64,000 bases of DNA, from positions 48,560 to 112,559 of the forward strand of contig CAJNOL010000482.1 of the NCBI GenBank assembly GCA_905250125.1, written 5' to 3'. Positions 37,201-47,804 of this stretch are shown piece after piece. A program made the translations under genes and the position numbers. Origin of the DNA: Rotaria sordida. Taxonomy: Eukaryota; Rotifera; Eurotatoria; Philodinida; Philodinidae. The first letter of the stretch is position 1. Each line of letters begins with the position of its first letter. The notes beneath the pieces were generated by a model. That model searched no databases. It was not told where the DNA came from and saw only the letters and a list, made by a program, of their open reading frames with translations.

Positions 37201-40200
37201 AAAGTCGCTATTTTGCTTTGTATTTTTTCACAAAATTTACTGATAGTTGTTCTATCTTAGCCCCGAAGAAAAGTCTGAACATATATTTAGAAATATCGGA
37301 AAATTCTGATTCTAACTAACTGCTACCGGTTCTAACCAGTTGTCGTTTAGTGGTCGAAAAAAAAATGAGTGAATATTTTGTGCCAAGACTTTTGCATTAT
37401 ACATTAAATTGAATTTGAATCTTGATTTGTTTTGTTTTTTTGGTATTAATAGAATTCAGCATCCGATGTTGAAGACGAATTATTCATAATCGCTAAACGA
37501 TTTAAAATAACAAATTACACATCATCAGTAAATAAAAAAAAGCAAAGTTATTATTTTGTTTCTAGTAAATATCTAATTTTAGATTGTAAGAAAAAGACGT
37601 TTTGATCCTGATTTAATTTCTACTGATGTACTTAATGAAATCGATATTGTTGAAATGAAATATCCAGTAATATTTTTTTTCTTTTTGTCATTTTGAACTC
37701 TTATTTATTTTAATTTTAGGCTCGTTGTACATCATTACCTAGTGATTTACAAGGAGATTCATTTCAATGTGTTTATGGTACAAATCAATCGGCTTTAGAA
37801 TATGTATTAATTGATAAAAAACTTAAGGGACCATGTTGGTTAAATATAAAAAATTGTGGTATATAGTTTTAGTTGATGAATAAATCCAAAAAAAAAAAGA
37901 AACTTTTTTCTTTTAGCACCAGTAAAAACACGACGAAGTTGGTGTAAACTTGAATATGATGTAGATTATTATAGCGGAACTGATCGTCAAATGACAAATA
38001 TTGAAATTAGTACAATAAATACACCACCACCACCATTGGTGGCTGTTACATTATCATTAGTTACATTACCAAATACAAAGACTCATGAAACTGAAGTAAG
38101 ATGAAAAAGGATTTTTTTTTTCTTTGAAATTTAATGTATTGATTTATGTAGGTTATTTGTGTTGCTGGTCTTGTTCATCAACAATTTCCAATTGATAGTG
38201 CAGCACCAAAACGTCCTTATCAAAATTATTTTGTTGGTTAGTTTGTTGTTTTTTTTCCTTGTTTTTAAAGAAAAAAAAAAAATTTTCTTTTTGATTATAA
38301 TCTAGCATTGACTAAACCAAGTGATTGTATTCTACCATCTGGTCTTGTTAAAGCTGCTGAATCTCAAGTTTGAATTTAAAATTATAAATAAATATTAAAT
38401 AATCTTTTCATCTTTGTTTTTTTTTCTTCTAGAAAATTAATATTGAAACTGTACCTGGTGAACGAGCATTACTTATGTATTTGATTTCAAAATTTCAATT
38501 GTTAGATCCTGATGTTATCATTGTAAGTAATCAAAAAATATTTTCAATAAAACTTATTAAAATTAATTCATCAAGGGACATGATATGCGTATGTTTGGTT
38601 TGGAATTATTTTTATCACGTTGTCAAAAATTAAAAGTTGGTTTAACAGCATCAAAAATTGGCCGTCTTCATCGAACACATGATGGAAAAACAAAAGTAAA
38701 ATAGGTGTTTTTTTTTCAAGATTTTCGATTAATATAAATTTGTAGGTTTCAACAATTAAAAATCCAACATGTGGTCGTCTTTTATGTGATATATCAATAT
38801 CAGCACGAGAATTATTAACCAAATGTAAATCATATGATCTTGAAGAATTATGTAAAATAGTTTTAAATACTGAACAACAACAACTTTATAGAAATCATTC
38901 AATTGATCAAACAAGAGATGCATTTAGGTAAACAATTAAAGACTTATTATTTATTGACAAAAGAAATCATTGTTTGAAATAATAGAAGAAAAATTAATTT
39001 GATTATGATAAAGTTTTTAGAATGATACATTTAATTGTAATAAGATTTTGAGTGCAAATCGAGTATAGAAAAATAAGAAGATATAAAATAGTCGATAGAA
39101 ACTTCATTTTTCATAAATCTTCTTCATGCTTATGACAACTTGTCAGAATTCAATAAACGAGATCTCGAAATCTTATAACTTTAAACTATGAGGTTAAAAA
39201 TGTAGAAAATACTTTCATTTATCCGAGTTTTCTATTCGAAAAAAGTATTTCAAAGTAGAATTTTACTTCAACCAACCAGAATATTTCGAACAGTATGAAT
39301 GATATGAAAATTTGTACAAAAGATTTGTTTTTAAAATTTTTATTCATTCTATTATTTATAGTTCATCAATGTCAATTGTTGATCTTGTACAAGCAACATT
39401 AAATAATACATCATTAATATTAAATATCTTTTGTCAATTAATGGTTTTACCTCTTGCTTATCAATTAACATGTATTGCTGGAAATTTATTAGTAAGATTA
39501 TTATTTCTTCAACCAAAAAAAAAAAAAAATTCAATTTATTTTTTGTTAACTAGAGTCGAACATTGATGGGTGGTCGATCGGAAAGAAATGATCATTTATT
39601 ATTACATGCATTTACTGAACGAGATTATATTGTACCAGAAAGAAGTATAACTTCAAGTCATCGAACGGCAGTCAAACATACACAAGAAGTAAATAAAATG
39701 AAAGTATTTTGTTATTATTAAATAAAAACATTTCATTGTTTTTTTTAGATTCATAATGAATCAGATGAAGAAATTGATGATGAAAATAAAAAAGGAACAA
39801 AAACTTCATCAACATCTTATATTGGAGGTCTTGTTTTAGCTCCAAAGAAAGGCTTTTATGATCATTTTATACTCTTACTTGATTTCAATAGTTTATATCC
39901 ATCAATTATTCAAGAATTTAATGTTTGTTTTACAACCTATACAAAAAAACCAATACGATCACGTCCAGTTAGTTGTTATTTTTATTCTTCTTGTTTTAAT
40001 ATCTTGACAAAAAAAAATTGTTTTTTTTTTTTAGAATAATAACAATAAAACCGAACAAGAACAAATTGATGTTGATGATATTGTTGCTCTTGATGAAACA
40101 ACAAAAGGTATTTTACCATTAGAAATTTATAAACTAGTTGAACGTCGTCGTGAAGTTAAAAAATTAATCAAAGAAAAAAAGAATTTAACTGATGAACAAC

Positions 40201-43200
40201 TTGTTCAAGTATAGTTTAATATATAAATTTTTTATATTTATTATAAGAAGATTAATTAATTTTTTTCTTTTCTTAGTATGATATTCGTCAAAAAGCATAT
40301 AAATTAACAGCGAATAGTTTATATGGTTGTTTGGGTTTTAAACATTCAAGATTTTATTGTAAACAACTTGCTGCATTTATTACATGCAAAGGTCGAGAAG
40401 TAAGTTTTAAAAAATTCGTTTTTTTTTGTCCTATTCAAAAAACAAACAAGATTTTATCAATGAAATTGTTTAGGCTCTTATGCAAGCGAAGAATATTGTT
40501 GAACGAGTATGTTAATATTTAGTTGTAAGATAAGACATGTGTATATATTCGAATGTTTATAGATGAATTTTGATGTTATTTATGGTGATACAGATAGTAT
40601 TATGATTAATACAAATTCAATTGATTATGATCAAGTTATGGCTATTGGAACAAAGGTAATATTTGTCTATGAGATATTCGAATTTTACATCTTTTAAATC
40701 CAGAATTAAAATGCGTTCTTTCAGTGCAGTATTATAACTGTTATCAACTGTGTACGGTACGATATAATACAGTTGTAATACTGTACCTACCAATAGTCAT
40801 TTACAGCTATTTAAAATCGTAAACTGTAGGAAACGACAGTATACAGTATCGTTTTTTGCCGTCTTGGTGATTCTAATCATCATTCTAGGAACATTGATTT
40901 TGCATTTTCAGGCAAGTCTTTGTCTCTCACCTTTTATTTCACATTACAACCATTTGTCGTCAAGTGAATGTTAATTATAAGAATAGTTTAAAATACTTTT
41001 TATAAATATAATAAAGAATTAATTCGATAAATGAATCAAATGACAGCATACTTCACAATCTCATTTAACAATTATTTTTTGAAACGTACTATTGTGGATT
41101 TATTCAACTCTTGTTATTATAGACTTGAATATACGCCATTGGTTACATAGATTCCAACAAAAGAAAAACTACTCAATCATATTGTATTTAACTATCCGAA
41201 CCATTTAGAATACTAAATGATATACTAATGCTTTTCATTGAATTAAAATCTTGGTATTCTACATGTCTAACTTTGGTTTGCTTTTAGATTCGAAATGAAA
41301 TCAATCGTTTATATAAACATATTGAAATTGGTATTGATGGTGTATTTAAATGTATGTTATTACTTAAAAAGAAAAAATATGCTGCATTAATTGTTGAAAA
41401 AACACCAACACAAGAATTTATTTATAAAACAGAATTAAAAGGTTTGGATATTGTTCGACGTGATTGGTGTCAATTAGCACGATCAATTGGCGAGTAAGTT
41501 TTTAAAATTAAACTTAAAAATAAAACAAATATTTGTGGTTTTGTTTTTTATTCTTTAAAAACAAAGGTTTGTTGTATCAGTTATTCTTTCTGGTCAATCA
41601 TGTGATGATGTTCTTGATAAAATTCATAATCGATTACGAGATTTAGGTGATGAAATGCGTGCTGGTAAAATTGATATTGAAGAATATGAAATAAATAGAG
41701 TAAATTATTAAGAATAAAAAAAAAACTTCTTTTCCTTAATAATAAGTTTTTAATTTGTTTAGCAACTTTCTAAAGATCCAAGTGATTATTCTGATGTTAA
41801 AAGTTTACCACATGTACAAATAGCTGTACGTTTTAATACAAATTCAACTGGACGAAAAATGAAACGTGGTGATACTATTTCATATATTGTTTGTGAAGTA
41901 TGTTTTTATTGAATTAATTCAAAGAAAAAGAAAAATGAATGAATTAAATGATTTTAGGATGGTACACAAAATTCTGCTATGCAACGTGGTTATTTACGTG
42001 AAGAAATTCTATCATCATCATCATCATCATTAACTATTGATATAAATTATTATTTACATCAACAAGTTTTACCTGTTGTATCACGTTTATTAGAACCATT
42101 TGATGGTACTGATCAAGCATATCTTGCTCAATGTCTTGGTTTAGATTCATCGAAATATAAAAATCGTCAACAAAAAAATTATTCTTCAAAAGATAATGAT
42201 AATGTTGAGAATAATAATAATGATGGTGATGATGATGATTTTAATAGTGAATTACTTTTTGGTGAAGGATCTGAAGCTTTTAAACAATGTGATCCATTTG
42301 TATTTCCTTGTGTTCAATGTCAAACATTAAATTTTTGGAATACACCATTTATTTTTAATGAGGTAAAATTTATATTGAAATGAATAAGATAATTTCTTAA
42401 GACTTGAGACTTTTTTTTTCATAAAAGATTCATTCACATATACTCAAAGATTATTTATTTATATAAAACAGAAGATTTAGTATCATGTAAAACTTATCTA
42501 AAGACTTTCATTATAAAAGTTTGTTTTTTAATGAGTCCGACAAATAATATAATTAATGTACGAAGATTTAATATCTAATCTTCATTGAGATATGTTACAG
42601 TACATGAGGTTAAGAAGTGTCATTCGGCGGAATTGATGAAAATATTGATCAGTGTTTGAGTTTTGTCAACTCCATCAAAGAGAAAGATGTGAGTAGATTA
42701 CTTATTATGACTTTTTTGTTCAATATAAGGTCATCCTTTTGAATTCTGAAGTCTTTAATTAATCATGGAGAAAGTAAATTCAATAGGTCGCCGACATTAA
42801 ACATCATATTCTCATTAGACCCCTGCCAAGTCAAACTTTTCTATTCTGATAGTGCTTACTCTATGAATACTAGAATTTAAGAATGTGAACTTGTTATAAG
42901 AAATAAGAAATAAGAAATAAAAACGATTTAAATAAGTAGATTGTACATGACAGTTTCTGTCCATTTTACAATGGACAAAAGGAATAGGAAAGTTGTACTC
43001 GAATTGATTAATTTTATTGTTAGGATAAAACATGTATCTCACCATTTCTTCGTTGTACGAATGTAAATTGTTCAAGTCAACCATTTGATCATGTACCTTA
43101 TTTACGAAATCGTCTTACATCAATGATTAATAAAGCAATTCGACGTTATTATCAAGTATAAATTTATTTTTCTTAACTGTTATTTTATTTTATTTTATTT

Positions 43201-43711
43201 TTTAATATTTGAACATAGAATTGGCTTCGATGTGATGATGATACATGTTGTGCATTTCGAACACGTCAAACACCATTAGGAATATTACATAAAAGACATA
43301 CATGTACATCATGTGGTAAAAGTGAATTAATAACAGAAGTAAATAAAGCAATTTTTCAATTTATTTTTTGTTTTTGGACTAAATATTTTGTTTATTAAGT
43401 ATGATGATCGTCAATTAAATTTACAACTTCGATTTCTTAAACAACTTTTTAATATTGATGCTTATAAAAATTCATTAAATCGAAATAAATTAGGTAAGAA
43501 TAATTTTATTAACAATTTTTGTATTTAATGAAAAATATAAATTCTAGAACAAATCGATACTTATTTAAAAAGTTTATCTGTTGAGATGACTCGTTCAATT
43601 CATAAAACAATGAATGAATTACAAGTACATATTGATCGTATTGTACAAAAAAGTGGTTATGCTGAAGTATGCATTAGTAATCTATTTGCTCAATTTTACT
43701 TTAATACTTGA
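34284..43711 (+). CDS. POLA1: DNA polymerase alpha catalytic subunit (p180)
   Basis: Family B polymerase that extends the RNA primer made by primase at origins and Okazaki fragments. Thirty exons: 34284-34296, 35369-35475, 35549-35681, 35746-35939, 35994-36495, 36561-36688, 37453-37527, 37583-37666, 37720-37858, 37917-38095, 38152-38236, 38306-38367, 38433-38522, 38576-38695, 38746-38927, 39362-39491, 39554-39688, 39749-39967, 40035-40208, 40277-40399, 40474-40506, 40563-40655, 41288-41493, 41567-41699, 41763-41897, 41958-42362, 43024-43155, 43219-43338, 43400-43493, 43548-43711. They total 4389 nt, 1462 aa. Motif A is [10 protein letters not shown] (about 831), motif [10 protein letters not shown] (about 926), motif C YGDTDS (976-981); [13 protein letters not shown] follows. 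Two C-terminal Cys clusters (CVQC with CTNVNC; CDDDTCC with CTSCGK) match the zinc and iron-sulphur-type sites that bind the B subunit. The N-terminus is acidic. AATAAA lies at 43826. The first coding exon is only 13 nt. Confidence 0.96.
36721..37393. mobile_element. Foldback element (about 670 bp) filling POLA1 intron 6
   Basis: The left end, GTTGACACAAAATATTCACT then CATT, pairs with the inverse of the right end, AATGAGTGAATATTTTGTGC then CAAGAC. Homology continues inward for about 140 bp (GATAACTGGTTATAATCAG against the inverse of TTCTAACCAGTTGTCG). The centre is AT-rich without a transposase. It occupies nearly the whole 764-bp intron. Target duplication is not clear. Confidence 0.7.
40727..40783. 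repeat. Short hairpin in POLA1 intron 22
   Basis: CAGTATTATAACTG and, after about 30 nt, CAGTTGTAATACTG form a 14-bp imperfect stem. Related GTA-CTG phrases continue to about 40850 (GACAGTATACAGTATCG). It is probably the relic of a palindromic transposon end. A structured RNA is a weaker option. Confidence 0.5.
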
Positions 43712-46619
43712 AATCGAAACAAATATATATATTTTTTTTTCTGGTTGTCAGATAGATAAAATGTTATTGTTATTGCTCACTTGTGGATATGATTGTCAGA
43801 TAGATATATTTTTCTTTATTTGTGAAATAAAAACAAAAAAACTAAAGAAATTCTGATGTTGATAAAACATAAACAATATAATTTGATAAAAATTGGGCTG
43901 ATAGAAAATTTTCTTTGATCTTCTTTTCGTATGATTGTTGAAAAAGAAATGGTATAAAAGAATTTTATTTTGTTAAATATAAAGGATGTGGATGAAGACA
44001 CGATTCATACCCATTAAACCATCCATATCCACATCCAGCAATGGATAGACCTTTTGATGATATTCGAACAAATGAAGATCAAATAGGAGCGACTTGTGAT
44101 GAACTGGAATCGACTGTGAATTCAGTTGATCCCGCGAAAACAAACTAAGTTGCTATGATGTTCAAGAGTTGCTTTACATTGCTACTATCGAATATTCTAG
44201 ATTAATGGTAATTTCATTTCAATTTCTGTTTTGTAATCAAGTTATTCTTTTCTTTTCAAATAAATCTTTAAAAAAAAGTAACTGATAGGACACAATAAAA
44301 ATAACGAATTCAACTCATTGTTATTATCGAATGATTCTTTTTTGAAACACCTCATTTCGAATGAATGAACTAGATGAAATCGGTCTTCTTTGTATTCTGC
44401 TAGTCAGGCACTGATAAATAGGTCTAAAGGATCAGTTTTAGATTCTTTTAGAATTTTTATATCAACTGATGACAAAAAAAATAACGATTGGATTTGATTA
44501 AATCTTAGATATGACTAGCGATAAATTAATTGAAAACAATACTTGTCTGTATTAATTTCATATTTTATATACTGTTTCACTATTTCCAAAAGTAGTTTAG
44601 TCAATAAAAAATAACTTTTGATATTGTTCATTCATGACGGATTCTCATCTGAAAATAGTTTCCTAGATGTCCATTATGCATACAAATTAGATGGTTTTCT
44701 CCATGATTTCCTTTTCAGGAAACTACAACTCATAACTTAAAATAATTAATTTGGTCTAGCTTACAGAAACTTCAATAAGACAAAATTGATATAGCATGTT
44801 TCAATTTGTTCACGAATCAAATTTTTTATTATCCTATGTTCAATCACTATCGACGAAAGACTAAAAAAGAACATAAAAAATATCATTTACTGGCACAGAA
44901 TAATTTGTTATTGGTGTTAAACCTCTTCTTCTTATCACCGTAAAAAATTTACATTTTTGTTTTTCTTTCTAAAGGTAGTACATAGATAAGGGAAAATGAT
45001 ATATCATATCCGATAATAATACTGATTTTGTTTCACTATTCGACTGCATATTAAGGACGTGGATGTGTTTGCAGATTTTCATCGTTGTATCCATACGCAT
45101 GCCCACGCCCATACCCACACCCTTATGGTGGATAAAAATAGCGTTCACAGGGAAGATCTTTCTCGTATAGTTGTCTAACGATCAATCGAGCATTATTGTT
45201 CTCTAATGGCTCTTTATTCAATGATTGTGTTTTCGTTCTTTTGGCTGGATCTGATAATTGGGTCAAATGAGACTATTTGTTCGATCAGAGTTTTCCAAGA
45301 AGAATATCAATCAAGAAACTTTTTTCTAGATGATTTCGAACCAAAGAAATTTGTCGTTGATACATCGAATCAATTCTACTTAAGATAACAACTGATATTC
45401 GAATCTCACTTTGACGTTAGTCTGATGACTAGAGCCTTGGGGAACCGAGACTGAGACCAAGGTTTGATCCCATTCTAGTCCCAAAAATTAAATACGATTG
45501 CTGAGTGTAGCATAATTTGCCTCAGTTTAATACTAGTTATTAATTCATTTGTCTAACTCATCTATAGAAGATTCACGTCATCGGAAGTAGAACTGAACAG
45601 TCGTTAATTCATCGTTTGAATGTGTTTTTCATGTTACTTTTTCAGCTCGCCTGGCGTGTGCCGAGTTTTCCTAACTCTGATTTATAAATTCTAGAGTCAT
45701 GTTTTAGATTTCAGATCCTAGATCCTAAAATCATTGATGCCAAAGTTTCTGCTGAACGCGTTGTCATAAGCAGATTGAAATGAAAATAAGATATCGAGCC
45801 ATTCGAATAGATATTTATTACGCTCAATCTTCGTTGTCATACATGAGCGCAGACAAGTAAAAATCGCACTCTTTTCAGTGACGATATATCCACGTAACTC
45901 TTTTATAAAGTGACTAGATATAAACAAAGATCTTACGGATGCTTAGCACTAGAACTCTGATATAAAGGCTACAGAAAAAAGAATATGACAGATGACAAAG
46001 AAGTTTTCGCTTCCAAGTGAATCGATAATGAGTAGAAAATGAAGAACGAATTCATCGTTTTCTGCAAGTCTTATTTTCTGTACTTCTTTGACAATATCTT
46101 AGCTAATAACATACTCACAGCCACATCCCATCCTAGTTTTCCAGGGTTCGACTATTTTTCTTGGTTTCTAAATATGTTCGAAGATGTGAACTCAAAAACA
46201 ATAGGACATCTCGAGAAATTTTCTTTGCACTAGCAAATTAGCGGGCAATGTCAAAATCGTGATGAGGATAACTTCAACATTCAAAAATAGATTGTCAAAT
46301 TGAGAGAGGTATTGATGAAATACAGGCGTAAGATAGTCATGTATTGTCAGATGTCCGCTCATTAGTTTATCGGTTGTAAAAGTTATAGCTGCATTTCATA
46401 AAACAAATTTGACTATGTCTGAACTAAAAGACATGATTCTATGGATATTATGAGGCTGTTAAAATACAGGCTCAATTAAAAGTGAACATCTAATATAATG
46501 TGTACGAGCATATTCATTTTCGAAAAAAGATTAAATAAAACCATTTTCGCTCATTTCAGTAGACATTGTAAGTCTTTTTTCGAATATTTGAATATAATTT
46601 GTTGGTAAAATACTAAAAA
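43712..46619. other. Intergenic DNA between POLA1 and the FkbM-like gene
   Basis: No firm gene. A hairpin with GGATGTGGATG and CATCCATATCCACATCC arms lies at 43984-44036. A related GTGGATGTG ... CCCATACCCACACCC segment is at 45060-45124, so the two may be relics of one repeat family. An open frame at 43996-44148 reads on through MDRPFDDIRTNEDQIG and ends ... VNSVDPAKTN, stop; it is possibly an exon remnant, unrecognised. A tRNA- or SINE-like stem structure lies at 45425-45480. Confidence 0.4.
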
Positions 46620-47804
46620 CTATTTTTGTTCCATATAAATCGACTCCACATCCATATAATACGAGTAATTAACGTTATTGGTAAACGTGCTTGAGGAATG
46701 AAAGTAGGTTTCTATGGCTCTATACTTCATCAATAATGTGGTATTTCGATCATTCCAATGTAGAACATTTTTATTCCATGGGAATTTGCTGTCTCTTTCA
46801 GGTCTATTCCAGTATCCATGCAACCATACGTCATGACTGTTGTGTGGAAATTGATAAAGTAATTTTAGTTCTTTAGCGAGATCATATCTAATATAAATTA
46901 AATTATTCCAATCATAGATTCCTAAGAGAACGTATCCTAATTGATAAGAGAGCAAGTGTGTCCATGCTGTTATACTGGCTCCGTATAAATGATCGTCTTT
47001 AAATGCATAGGGGACGCTATATCGTGTATAAAAGTTTATAGGGGGCGGTATCTTTTCATTCATTTCGACTAAAACGAATGCTGGTTCGAAGTGAGTTCGA
47101 CAGTTATTTAATCGATCAATAAACAATGCTCGAACAACTGGATAATCATAACCATCAATAACAATTCTCAAGAGGAGCGGTCTATGTGGTACTCGATTGT
47201 CTTTAAACAATTTTTGCACTGTGTGTGGTTCCAAGGCTCGATTCAGTTTTATAATGTTGCTCGCTTGTAGGTTGACTTTTAAATCATCATAAAGGTCTTT
47301 TTGAAGCCCAATTGCCAAGCCTGGATACTTATGATCCGCATACATCGGATATAATGGATCTGCCGTACGTCCGTCGATTGCACCACCATTGATTATATAT
47401 CGAGTTGCTATCTGGAGGTAATCTTTGTGTGTATTTATTAGACTAAGTAGATCTTGTAAAGTGTAGTCCAAATAATTTTTGTTAGAAGTGATGGCACATT
47501 GTTTTCTGAACCACTCACCAAACGATCGACATAGTGGTTTTGGTACTCGAGCATAGTCAGGTGCCCACGGAGAACCCACAGGATAATCAAACTGATATGG
47601 CAGCTTGTGTAATGACTCATGAATAAACTGAGGTACGGGATAAATGTCCTTTACAGTGTCCAATGATGGGGTTGATTTATAGCTGGAAAATATTTTTCCT
47701 ATTGTATACACCAAAAAAACACCAGCAAATATTCTAATCACTCTTTGACGATAAAATTGTGCCAGAAACTGGATCCTCATTTTTCTCAGATTCCAATGCT
47801 CCAT
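46620..47804 (-). CDS. Type II membrane protein with FkbM-methyltransferase-like domain
   Basis: Single open frame of 394 aa starting with ATG at 47804, immediately after a TTTCAG acceptor-like site, so at least one upstream leader or exon is spliced on. Residues 1-22 are basic and 23-39 hydrophobic (IRIFAGVFLVYTIGKIF), giving a signal anchor with the rest in the Golgi/ER lumen or outside. INGGAIDGRTADPLYP (138-153) and PGLAIGLQKDLYDDLKVNLQ (161-180) resemble the glycine-rich motif I and acidic motif of SAM-dependent FkbM methyltransferases. RIVIDGYDYPVV (213-224) resembles the IDGYD-type motif of the same family. IGLQ replaces the usual IE-type acidic residue, so SAM binding or catalysis may be altered. 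The C-terminal third has many aromatic residues and several N-x-S/T sites. The substrate is unknown. A glycosyltransferase-like role is the alternative. Confidence 0.7.
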   Translation of the reverse strand: MEHWNLRKMRIQFLAQFYRQRVIRIFAGVFLVYTIGKIFSSYKSTPSLDTVKDIYPVPQFIHESLHKLPYQFDYPVGSPWAPDYARVPKPLCRSFGEWFRKQCAITSNKNYLDYTLQDLLSLINTHKDYLQIATRYIINGGAIDGRTADPLYPMYADHKYPGLAIGLQKDLYDDLKVNLQASNIIKLNRALEPHTVQKLFKDNRVPHRPLLLRIVIDGYDYPVVRALFIDRLNNCRTHFEPAFVLVEMNEKIPPPINFYTRYSVPYAFKDDHLYGASITAWTHLLSYQLGYVLLGIYDWNNLIYIRYDLAKELKLLYQFPHNSHDVWLHGYWNRPERDSKFPWNKNVLHWNDRNTTLLMKYRAIETYFHSSSTFTNNVNYSYYMDVESIYMEQK

